21,809 nt of DNA, from contig URLP01000014.1 of assembly GCA_900548635.1 (NCBI GenBank), positions 1-21,809 on the forward strand, written 5' to 3'. This DNA is from an uncultured Megasphaera sp. (GTDB lineage: Bacteria; Bacillota; Negativicutes; Veillonellales; Megasphaeraceae). A program made the position numbers and the translations under genes. The notes under the pieces were generated by a model. That model searched no databases. It saw only the letters and a program-made list of their open reading frames with translations, and had not been told where the DNA came from. Positions 6,859 to 12,771 of the stretch are shown here, in pieces. Every line of letters begins with the position of its first letter. Positions within the stretch are counted from its first letter, which is position 1.

Positions 6859-6901
6859 GCCGCGAATCCTGTAGATAACCGTAATTCATGACAAATAGCA
6901 G

Positions 6902-6952
6902 ACAATCGAAAAAAAAGACCGCCACACATTGGTGACGGTCTTTTTTGATTGT
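6902..6952. terminator. Bidirectional terminator between convergent genes
   Basis: Long stem ACAATC / GATTGT enclosing an A-run, GACCG / CGGTC and a T-run of six. It is placed so that it can end both the plus-strand binding-protein transcript and the minus-strand symporter transcript. Confidence 0.88.
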
Positions 6953-7003
6953 AAAATTTCCAAATTCACTGCCTTGGGAACGAACGCAGGCACGTTCAGG
7001 CGC

Positions 7004-8410
7004 CTACTGCTTCAACTCCGGCATCTTAATCGGCGTTTTGTCGATGACGCGGACGATGAGGAGCGTGATGATGCAGATCAGCCATTCAAAGTAGATGACA
7101 TGCGGCAGGAAGTGGATCTGCGGGCAGAGCTGCCAGGCAAAGAGGCCGATGATGCCGACAAGGGTCGTCCAGAAGGCCGTGTTCTTGCGGCACAGGGACG
7201 GGCAGAACATGGTGCAGAGGAAGACCAGCGTGAAGGCTGTGGTCAGGCTGAGGCCGATGAGCATGACCTTGACGATGCCCACGGCATTGAAGGCCAGCCA
7301 GAGCGTGCCGACGCCGATGATCAGGATGATCAGGCGGTTGGCTTTGACGTAATTCGCTTCTGAAATATCCGGCTTGATGAAGCGTTTAAAGATATCCTGG
7401 GAAATCAGGGTACCGGCACCGAGGAGGATCGTGCAGGCCGTGGAGACGTCCGCTGCCCAGAGGGCTGCCAACGTCATGCCCGACGAAAAGGGATCGAGGC
7501 TCATAATAATCTGCGGCAGGGCCATCGTCGGATTGATGCCCGGGAACTGGGCTTTCGCAGCCAAGCCAAGGATGGCCGACAAGAAGCCAATCGGGAAAAT
7601 CAGGATGCCGCCGAGGATGAAGCCTCTGCGGGCCGAGCTGGCATTTTTCGCGCCGCAGGCAATCTGGACCGGCCCCTGGGCCGTGATGGCCTGGGTCGTC
7701 ATGACGATGATCCAGCCGATGAGGACGGCAAAGGTAAGGCCGCCCATGGGCGAGAACCAATCAAAATCCGCTGCCGGCAGGGCTGCATTGATGCCGCTGA
7801 TGCCGCCGTCGCGGAGAAGGATACGGACAAGGGAGTAAATGATGCCGAGATAAATGACAGTGACGCTGAGGATGTTGGAAAGGCCCGACGACCAGAGACC
7901 GCCAATAGCCGTAATGCCGATGAAGACGACAGCGCTGGTAATCATGCCGGCATGCATGGAGAAGATATCCGGCATCAGGGCGTGCAGGATAGAACCGCCG
8001 GCGACGTACTGCAGCGACGTAATGCAGATCATGATCAGGGACAGGCCGATAACGCTGATAATACGGGCTTTTTTATCATAGCTCCGTTCAAAAAGTTCCG
8101 GAATAGTCGTGCAGTTCAAAGAACGGTATTTGCCGGCCGCGACAAAGCCCATGATGATGGCGCCGATAGCCCAGGCCCCGTTGTACCAGCCTGCAGCCAA
8201 ACCGACTTTCGTCGCACTTTCAGCAACCCCGACCGTCGAAGCCGCACCGACAGCCATACCGGTAATACTGACCGCTACCAGACCCGTAGAAAAGTGACGG
8301 CCTGCAAACAAATACTCCGTCGGATTCTGACTGGCCCGGCGCTTGACATAGAATGAAATGGCAAACAATAAAATAATGTATAAAATGACGATACACAATT
8401 GAATAGACAT
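7004..8410 (-). CDS. Sodium:solute symporter family (SSS) permease
   Basis: A 468-residue polytopic membrane protein with 12-13 hydrophobic segments and the SSS fold signatures: the N-terminal NPTEYLFAGRHF segment after the first helix, GMAVGAASTVGVAESATKVGLAAGW around the second helix, and the central GPVQIACGAKNASSARRG loop followed by LAALWAADVSTACTILLGAGTLISQDIF, the typical cytoplasmic helix region with conserved Ser/Thr of the Na+ site. It imports a solute with sodium; the family covers proline, pantothenate, sugars, acetate and others, and I cannot name the substrate. The ATG at 8410 was chosen because an AAAGGGGG ribosome binding site precedes it; an ATG seven bases upstream is out of frame. 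It is a single-gene transcript with its own promoter. Confidence 0.9.
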   Translation of the reverse strand: MSIQLCIVILYIILLFAISFYVKRRASQNPTEYLFAGRHFSTGLVAVSITGMAVGAASTVGVAESATKVGLAAGWYNGAWAIGAIIMGFVAAGKYRSLNCTTIPELFERSYDKKARIISVIGLSLIMICITSLQYVAGGSILHALMPDIFSMHAGMITSAVVFIGITAIGGLWSSGLSNILSVTVIYLGIIYSLVRILLRDGGISGINAALPAADFDWFSPMGGLTFAVLIGWIIVMTTQAITAQGPVQIACGAKNASSARRGFILGGILIFPIGFLSAILGLAAKAQFPGINPTMALPQIIMSLDPFSSGMTLAALWAADVSTACTILLGAGTLISQDIFKRFIKPDISEANYVKANRLIILIIGVGTLWLAFNAVGIVKVMLIGLSLTTAFTLVFLCTMFCPSLCRKNTAFWTTLVGIIGLFAWQLCPQIHFLPHVIYFEWLICIITLLIVRVIDKTPIKMPELKQ

Positions 8411-8459
8411 TTTCCATTTTCCCCCTTTTTCCTGTTATTTTTTAAATTTAGCAACTTCT

Positions 8460-8528
8460 GTTCCCTTGTCGGGAACGAAAGAACCTAATAATTATTAATA
8501 TTATAGAATAATTCAGGGGAAAAGGCAA
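8460..8528 (-). promoter_or_regulatory. Symporter promoter and leader palindrome
   Basis: Minus strand: TTGCCT (8528-8523), 17-base spacer, TATAAT (8505-8500). About 25-40 bases downstream, in the untranslated leader, is the perfect inverted repeat GTTCCC-N5-GGGAAC (8476-8460), a candidate operator or mRNA hairpin. Confidence 0.6.
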
Positions 8529-8532
8529 GGGG

Positions 8533-8600
8533 AAAGGCGCCCCTATTAGGGGAGCCTTTCGATGAACGACGAACGGCCGACTGCGGACTGCGTGCCTCCT
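8533..8600. repeat. Hairpin plus GATGAACGACGAAC repeat fragment
   Basis: AAAGGC-G-CCCCT-ATT-AGGGG-A-GCCTTT forms a hairpin at about 8534-8559. It is followed by GATGAACGACGAAC and CCGACTGCGGACTGCG, which resemble the right arm and spacer of the inverted repeat at 5738-5824. This is non-coding sequence between divergent promoters. Confidence 0.55.
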
Positions 8601-8606
8601 TCAATC

Positions 8607-8635
8607 TTGCACGTTTTCTTCAAATGTGGTATGAT
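8607..8635 (+). promoter_or_regulatory. Promoter of the BASS transporter leader
   Basis: TTGCAC (8607-8612), 17-base spacer, TATGAT (8630-8635). Transcription would begin near 8642, leaving a leader of about 265 bases before the start codon at 8908. Confidence 0.75.
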
Positions 8636-8641
8636 ACGGCC

Positions 8642-8834
8642 GAGGCAAAAGATAGCATCACGGAATGTGAGTTATACTTTGATGTCGGATTATTTACCTG
8701 AGATGGATTTAGTCATCTGCTTGGATCTGATTCAGACCGAGACAGAAAGGATGCTCAATCATTTCTTGCAGTGCCTTTGATTGTGTTATTTTTCACAAAG
8801 GGTGGCTGCACGTTTTGACGCGTAATGAATGTTT
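8642..8834 (+). promoter_or_regulatory. Structured leader RNA, probable attenuator sensor (class unrecognised, weakly T-box-like)
   Basis: This stretch lies between a good promoter and a terminator that precedes the BASS start codon. Several hairpins are visible: GATG/CATC around 8703-8717, GG-TCTG/CAGA-CC at 8723-8738, CAATCA/TGATTG at 8756-8784, and TTGTG/CACAA at 8781-8798. AAAGG at 8797-8801 can pair with CCTTT at 8838-8842, the left arm of the terminator, giving an antiterminator. The AGGGTGGC segment at 8799-8806 resembles the start of a T-box, but the following bases are TGC rather than ACC and I cannot find a clear stem I. An in-frame 32-codon Leu-rich ORF at 8682-8780 could alternatively be a leader peptide, though its ribosome binding site is weak. 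Confidence 0.5.
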
Positions 8835-8867
8835 ACACCTTTCGGTCATGCCGGAAGGTGTTTTTTT
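8835..8867 (+). terminator. Leader terminator (attenuator) upstream of the BASS gene
   Basis: ACACCTTTCGG / CCGGAAGGTGT, an 11-base stem with one wobble and a TCATG loop, followed by seven T. It lies after the promoter and before the ribosome binding site, so it would stop transcription before the gene unless antitermination occurs. Confidence 0.9.
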
Positions 8868-8907
8868 GTTCTTTTGCCCCAATCAATTATTGAGGGAGGT
8901 TTTTGTA

Positions 8908-9873
8908 TTGAAAAAGTGTTGTGATTTTCTGGTCAACAATATGGCGCTCTTTGTCGTCCTCATCGGCGTCGTCGGCGCTGTCTGGCCGCAGACGCTGCAG
9001 TGGGTCGGACCCTATGTGGGCTGGCTCCTGGGAATCGTCATGTTCGGCATGGGCATGACTTTGACCGTACAGGACTTCAAGACCGTTTTCAAGCGGCCCT
9101 GGGAAGTGCTCATCGGCGTCGTCGCCCAGTTCCTGATCATGCCTTTCGTGGCCTGGGCCCTGGTACGGCTCTTCGCCCTGCCGCCGGAACTGGCCATCGG
9201 CGTCATCCTCGTCGGCACCTGCCCGGGCGGGACGGCATCGAATGTCATTTCCTATCTGGCCAAAGGCGATGTGGCCCTCTCCGTTTCTATGACCATGTCG
9301 ACGACGCTCCTGGCGCCGATCGTCACGCCGGCGTTGACCTGGTTTTTGGCCGGTGCCTGGATTCATGTATCTTTCGTCTCGATGATGATTTCCATTGCGG
9401 AAATGGTCCTCGTTCCGGTCCTGCTCGGCCTGGCAGCGCATCATTTCTTTGCCCGCGGCGTCGAAAAGGTCCTGCCGGCCATGCCCGTCGTTTCCGTTGT
9501 CACCATCCTGATCCTCGTCGGCTGTGTCGTCTCGCTCAGCGCTTCGCGCCTCTTGGATGTAGGCCTCTTGATGGCAGGCATCGTCATCCTGCACAACGTC
9601 TTCGGCCTGGCCCTGGGCTATGCCATGGCTAAACTCTTCCGCCTGGATTCGCGCAAATCCCGGACCGTGGCCATCGAAGTGGGGATGCAGAATTCCGGCA
9701 TGGCCGCATCCCTGGCAGTGCTTTACTTCAATCCGGCTGCCGCTATCCCGGGCGCCATCTTCAGCGTCTGGCACAACATCTCCGGCTCCATCGTGGCCAA
9801 CTTCTTCTCGCGCCGCGATGAAAAGCTTGGGGAAAAAGCCGAATTGGATAAAGCCAGCGTACCGACGCATTAA
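8908..9873 (+). CDS. Bile acid:sodium symporter (BASS) family transporter, possible pantoate/ketopantoate importer
   Basis: A 321-residue membrane protein with about nine to ten hydrophobic segments and the BASS core motifs GTCPGGTASNVISYLAKGD, VALSVSMTMSTTLLAPIVTP and EVGMQNSGMAASLA. I place the start at the TTG codon at 8908, which follows GAGGGAGG with a good spacer; the in-frame ATG at 8815 lies inside the leader upstream of the terminator and lacks a ribosome binding site. BASS proteins co-transport organic anions with sodium; known substrates include bile acids, pyruvate and, for PanS of Salmonella, pantoate/ketopantoate. The next gene is panC, about 120 bases on with no terminator between, so a pantoate-related substrate is a reasonable inference, not shown. 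Expression is probably controlled by the attenuator leader. Confidence 0.88.
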   Translation: MKKCCDFLVNNMALFVVLIGVVGAVWPQTLQWVGPYVGWLLGIVMFGMGMTLTVQDFKTVFKRPWEVLIGVVAQFLIMPFVAWALVRLFALPPELAIGVILVGTCPGGTASNVISYLAKGDVALSVSMTMSTTLLAPIVTPALTWFLAGAWIHVSFVSMMISIAEMVLVPVLLGLAAHHFFARGVEKVLPAMPVVSVVTILILVGCVVSLSASRLLDVGLLMAGIVILHNVFGLALGYAMAKLFRLDSRKSRTVAIEVGMQNSGMAASLAVLYFNPAAAIPGAIFSVWHNISGSIVANFFSRRDEKLGEKAELDKASVPTH

Positions 9874-9879
9874 GTTTAG

Positions 9880-9943
9880 ATAGTTTGCAGTTTGTAGTTT
9901 GTAGTAAAAAGATTGTTCAGGCGGGTCGCCCACGCGGCGACTC
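9880..9943. repeat. Intergenic repeat: TTTGTAGT tag and hairpin with compensatory changes
   Basis: GTTTGCAGTTTGTAGTTTGTAGTAA starts just after the BASS gene, the tag also present after 6751 and 11934. It is followed by a hairpin at 9923-9943, GGGTCGCC-CACGC-GGCGACTC (8 base pairs, one wobble). Its flanks, GGC before and CTAC after, match the reverse complement of the hairpin at 6838-6858. There is no T-run, so the transcript probably continues into panC. Confidence 0.65.
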
Positions 9944-9993
9944 CTACATTGCTAACGTATTCACATATTATAACTAAAAGGAGTATATATATC

Positions 9994-10839
9994 ATGAAAA
10001 TTTTCCGTACTGTTAAAGAAATGCAGGATTTTGCGAGTGAACAGAAGAAAGCCGGTAAGGTCATCGGTTTGGTGCCGACGATGGGGGCCCTGCATGAAGG
10101 GCATCTGACGCTGATGCGCACGGCCAAAGCCAAGTGCGATGTGGTCATCGCCTCTGTTTTCGTCAATCCGACGCAGTTCGGCCCGAATGAAGACTATGAT
10201 GCCTATCCGCGCCGTTTCGATGAAGACTGCAAGAAGCTGGAAAGTGTCGGCGTCGACGCTGTTTTCCATCCGGAACCGGCGGAAATGTACCCGGAAGGCT
10301 ACTGCACGTATGTCAATGTCGACGGCGATATTACGCACAAGCTCTGCGGTGCCCAGCGTCCGATCCATTTCCGCGGCGTCGCTACGGTCGTCACGAAATT
10401 GATGAACATCACCCGTGCCGATGAAGCTTTCTTCGGCCAGAAAGACGCCCAGCAGGTCGTCGTTGTGCGCCGCTTCGTCAGCGACCTGAATATCCCGGTC
10501 CATATCAACATGGTACCGATTGTCCGCGAACCGAGCGGCCTGGCCCGCAGCTCGCGCAATGCCTATCTCTCGCCGAAGGAAAAGGAAGCAGCCCTCGTCC
10601 TCTCGCGCAGCCTGCGCAAAGCCAAGGCAGCTTATGAAGGCGGCGAAAAGAATGTCGAAAAATTGAAGTCTATGGTCACCAAGGAAATCCAGTGCGAACC
10701 AATGGCTTCCATCGATTACGTCGACCTCTTTACCTTCCCGGCTCTGAAACCGATTGAAACAGTCGATCAGGAATGCCTCCTGGCCATCGCCGTCCGCATC
10801 GGCAAGACGCGCCTCATCGACAACGTCATCCTCGGCTGA
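9994..10839 (+). CDS. panC: Pantothenate synthetase (pantoate--beta-alanine ligase)
   Basis: A 281-residue cytoplasmic enzyme that joins pantoate and beta-alanine using ATP (through pantoyl adenylate), the last step to pantothenate and so coenzyme A. The length equals that of the family. Motifs: PTMGALHEGHL (the HIGH-like ATP motif), SVFVNPTQFGPNEDYDAYPR (pantoate site), FFGQKDAQQ, IVREPSGLARSSRN (the KMSKS-like loop). The ATG at 9994 was chosen because AAAGGAG lies ten bases upstream; a longer reading frame begins at 9913 within the intergenic repeat and is not credible. No panB, panE or panD is present nearby; the preceding gene encodes a BASS transporter that may supply pantoate. Assignment is firm. 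Confidence 0.97.
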   Translation: MKIFRTVKEMQDFASEQKKAGKVIGLVPTMGALHEGHLTLMRTAKAKCDVVIASVFVNPTQFGPNEDYDAYPRRFDEDCKKLESVGVDAVFHPEPAEMYPEGYCTYVNVDGDITHKLCGAQRPIHFRGVATVVTKLMNITRADEAFFGQKDAQQVVVVRRFVSDLNIPVHINMVPIVREPSGLARSSRNAYLSPKEKEAALVLSRSLRKAKAAYEGGEKNVEKLKSMVTKEIQCEPMASIDYVDLFTFPALKPIETVDQECLLAIAVRIGKTRLIDNVILG

Positions 10840-10884
10840 GGCAATCTTGACACTTTCTTCACATTTCCTCCACATCTTTTTCGC

Positions 10885-10920
10885 ACCCCTCTGGTATAGT
10901 ATAATCATGAACAGAGGGGT
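10885..10920 (+). promoter_or_regulatory. Promoter region with perfect 8-bp inverted repeat upstream of the Cys-rich protein gene
   Basis: TATAAT at 10900-10905 (preceded by TATAG) lies inside an inverted repeat: ACCCCTCT at 10885-10892 and AGAGGGGT at 10913-10920, 20 bases apart. No good -35 is placed at 17 bases (TTTTTC), which fits a promoter needing an activator. The left arm plus GGTAT is shared with the CsoR-type operator at 5688-5704 (ACCCCTCT-AC-GGTAT there, ACCCCTCT-GGTAT here). Confidence 0.55.
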
Positions 10921-10942
10921 ACTCTACAAAGGAGGTCTTAGG

Positions 10943-11242
10943 ATGAAGAAAAAAATCTTAGTCGGCTTGGCTGCACTCGCAGTGATTGCCGGTTTCTCCG
11001 CTTTTGCAGCGACACCGTCTGCTCAGGATGCACCGCTGTCGAACTCGTACGGTCAAGGCTATTGCTATGACGGCAATGACGGCTACTGCCAAGGCCCGCG
11101 CCGGGGAGGCTGCTACAACGGTCAGAACAACTGCTATAACGATAATGGCTACTGCCAGGGGCCGCGCCGCGGCTGCCGTGCCAATACACAGGCCGGCTGT
11201 CAGGGCTGGCAGAACTGCCCGGCTTACGACAACCAGCGCTAA
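10943..11242 (+). CDS. Small secreted Cys-rich repeat protein (uncharacterised)
   Basis: A 99-residue exported protein. Residues 1-22 are a signal peptide (KKKILVGLAALAVIAGFSAFA, cleavage after AFA). The mature part is short, rich in Gly, Asn, Gln, Tyr and Cys, with eight Cys residues and a duplicated unit GYCQGPRRG-C (two copies about 21 residues apart) separated by CYNGQNNCYN. I do not recognise a family. An even number of Cys in an exported protein suggests disulfides, or a metal-binding surface peptide. The start is set by AAAGGAGG eight bases before the ATG; a longer frame from 10754 overlaps panC and is rejected. It is 29 bases upstream of a membrane protein with a Met/His-rich tail and probably shares its operon, so a role in metal handling is a reasonable guess only. 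Confidence 0.8.
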   Translation: MKKKILVGLAALAVIAGFSAFAATPSAQDAPLSNSYGQGYCYDGNDGYCQGPRRGGCYNGQNNCYNDNGYCQGPRRGCRANTQAGCQGWQNCPAYDNQR

Positions 11243-11271
11243 GCAGTTAATCATCAAAGGGGGAAACAATA

Positions 11272-11934
11272 ATGGTAATGACTCACTACATGGAGCTCCT
11301 TTCGCTCCACGAACCTTGGTTCTTGATTCTCTTCATGCTCGTACCGATGGTACTGGCAGAAACGATTTTGGCATCCGGTGCCTTTTCGCTGCTCTACAAA
11401 GACAAACGCAGTGAAAAATGGGACAGCCTGAGCCACGTCTGCGGCCTCATCCTCGGCGTCTTCTTCATTATCGCCACGGTCTACATCGTCGCCTGCTACG
11501 TACCGACCATTGACTGGCGCGGCCCGATCGACTACATCTCCGTCTGGGCTTACGTCCTCGGCGTCATCCCGGCAATCCTTATCCTTTTGCAGGAATTGGG
11601 CGTCATCTATAAAGGCCTCGATGCCACGGCAAAGATCAAGAAGCATATCTGCCTCATGATTCTCTTCGTCCTCTTCACGCATTTAGCCATGGTCTTCGGC
11701 ATGGCAGACCCGCAGCTCGCAGGCTATGTTCCGCCGAAACAGAACATGCAGATGGGCAATATGCAGATGGACAGCAACATGCCCATGGACCACAATCAGA
11801 TGGATCACAGCAAGATGAACCATGACCAGATGCAGAACCAGCAGCAAGGTCAGCAGGATCAGATGAACGGCCAGATGAATGGCAGCCAGAACAATGGCGG
11901 TCAGAACGGCCAGATGGATCACAGCAAGATGTGA
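11272..11934 (+). CDS. Four-helix membrane protein with Met/His/Gln-rich C-terminal tail, probable copper-related
   Basis: A 220-residue protein. The first 145 residues hold about four membrane helices (near 15-38, 55-76, 86-105, 122-142). The family is uncharacterised; the opening MTHYMELL and PMVLAETIL resemble a Firmicute DUF (possibly DUF6803, from memory). The tail from about residue 152 is low complexity: repeated MQM, MDHNQM, MDHSKM (twice, the second being the last residues) and MNHDQM. Met-Asp-His-X-X-Met repeats are known from periplasmic copper proteins such as PcoA/CopA and CopB, where they bind copper. The tail would need to be outside the membrane for that. The start ATG follows AAAGGGGG; a second in-frame ATG is two codons on. 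Downstream lie a terminator and a two-component system whose sensor also has a Met/His-rich loop. Confidence 0.8.
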   Translation: MVMTHYMELLSLHEPWFLILFMLVPMVLAETILASGAFSLLYKDKRSEKWDSLSHVCGLILGVFFIIATVYIVACYVPTIDWRGPIDYISVWAYVLGVIPAILILLQELGVIYKGLDATAKIKKHICLMILFVLFTHLAMVFGMADPQLAGYVPPKQNMQMGNMQMDSNMPMDHNQMDHSKMNHDQMQNQQQGQQDQMNGQMNGSQNNGGQNGQMDHSKM

Positions 11935-11937
11935 GTG

Positions 11938-11956
11938 TGAGTTTGTAGTTTGTAGT
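11938..11956 (+). repeat. TTTGTAGTTTGTAGTA tag
   Basis: GAGTTTGTAGTTTGTAGTAA directly after the stop codon of the Met/His-rich protein gene; the same tag follows the genes ending at 6751 and 9873, always on the plus strand just past a stop codon. Confidence 0.6.
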
Positions 11957-11960
11957 AAGC

Positions 11961-11994
11961 AAAAAGGGTTGGTGCTTTTGCGCCAGCCCTTTTC
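11961..11994 (+). terminator. Intrinsic terminator after the Met/His-rich membrane protein gene
   Basis: AAAAGGGTTGGTGC / GCGCCAGCCCTTTT with a TTTT loop; two wobble pairs. A run of T follows the stem. Confidence 0.85.
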
Positions 11995-12021
11995 TGCTTT
12001 TCACTGCTTTTCACCTATTTA

Positions 12022-12030
12022 TGTTACAAT
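12022..12030 (+). promoter_or_regulatory. Extended -10 promoter element of the two-component system
   Basis: TGT-TACAAT, a TGn-extended -10 box, about 40 bases before the GTG start of the response regulator. I see no good -35 hexamer at the right spacing. Confidence 0.5.
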
Positions 12031-12069
12031 AGACTCATACTGAATAGTAAATTCCCAGGAGGTGTCCTC

Positions 12070-12771
12070 GTGCGTACGAATTCTATTTTGATTGTCGATG
12101 ATGATGAAAAGCTCTGCGCTTTGCTCCGTTCTTATTTTGAGCAGGAACGTTTTATGGTCTATGTGGCCCACGACGGCATGACGGCCCTGCATGTGCTGCG
12201 CAGCCAGAAGCCGCAGATCATGCTCCTCGATTTGATGATGCCCGGTATGGACGGTTTCGAGGTCTGCCGCCGCATCCGCCAGTTCAGCGATATCCCGATT
12301 ATTTTCCTTTCCGCCAAGGACGATGAAACGGACCGCCTCGTGGGCCTCAATATGGGCGGCGACGACTATGTGACCAAGCCGTTCCACGTCAAGGAAGTCA
12401 TTGCCCGCATCTACAGCCTTTTGCGGCGCAGCCGCGGTGAAGTGCTGCAGCAGACGTCATCGTATACGATCCGGGATCTGACCATTGATAAGGATAAGTT
12501 CACCGTCCTCCGTGGGCAGGAGCCCATTTCTCTGACGCCGACGGAATTCAATCTCCTGGAAGTCTTGGCTTCGTCGCCGGACCGGGTCTTCAGCCGCATG
12601 CAACTCATGGACAAGCTCCAGGGCGGCTGCAGTTTCGAAGGCTACGAGCGGACCATCGACACGCATATCCGCAACCTGCGCAAGAAGCTGGAGCCCGACC
12701 CGGCTCACCCGACGTATATCCTCACGGTCTACGGCATTGGCTATAAATTCCAGGGAGGCGAAAACCGATGA
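12070..12771 (+). CDS. OmpR/PhoB-family response regulator
   Basis: A 233-residue DNA-binding regulator. The receiver domain (1-115) has the acidic pocket (DDD, 10-12), phosphorylation site Asp54 in MLLDLMMPGMDG, and Lys103 in TKPFH. The C-terminal winged-helix domain (about 130-230) has LTPTEFNLLEVLASSPDRVFSR and the recognition region RTIDTHIRNLRKKLE followed by the wing YGIGYKF. Translation starts at GTG, preceded by AGGAGGTG. It ends in an ATGA overlap with the sensor kinase gene, so the two are one operon. Given the Met/His-rich loop in its partner and the Met/His-rich protein gene just upstream, it probably controls metal (copper or silver) response genes, including possibly the promoter at 10885. 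Confidence 0.95.
   Translation: MRTNSILIVDDDEKLCALLRSYFEQERFMVYVAHDGMTALHVLRSQKPQIMLLDLMMPGMDGFEVCRRIRQFSDIPIIFLSAKDDETDRLVGLNMGGDDYVTKPFHVKEVIARIYSLLRRSRGEVLQQTSSYTIRDLTIDKDKFTVLRGQEPISLTPTEFNLLEVLASSPDRVFSRMQLMDKLQGGCSFEGYERTIDTHIRNLRKKLEPDPAHPTYILTVYGIGYKFQGGENR

Noticed and set aside
8562..8780. 72-codon plus-strand ORF between the symporter and BASS genes
   Set aside because: It begins upstream of the promoter at 8607-8635, inside a repeat fragment, has no ribosome binding site and overlaps the structured leader. Only its last 32 codons (from 8682) could be a leader peptide.
8799..8812. Firm T-box assignment for the BASS leader
   Set aside because: AGGGTGG matches, but the invariant ACC is TGC here and no convincing stem I or specifier loop was found. 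I kept it only as a possibility.
8887..9933. 348-codon minus-strand ORF opposite the BASS gene
   Set aside because: Shadow of a clear BASS reading frame; Asp/Glu/Gly/His-rich translation without motifs.
10754..10942. N-terminal extension of the Cys-rich protein into panC
   Set aside because: The longer frame overlaps panC out of frame. The ATG at 10943 has an AAAGGAGG site and opens with a perfect signal peptide.
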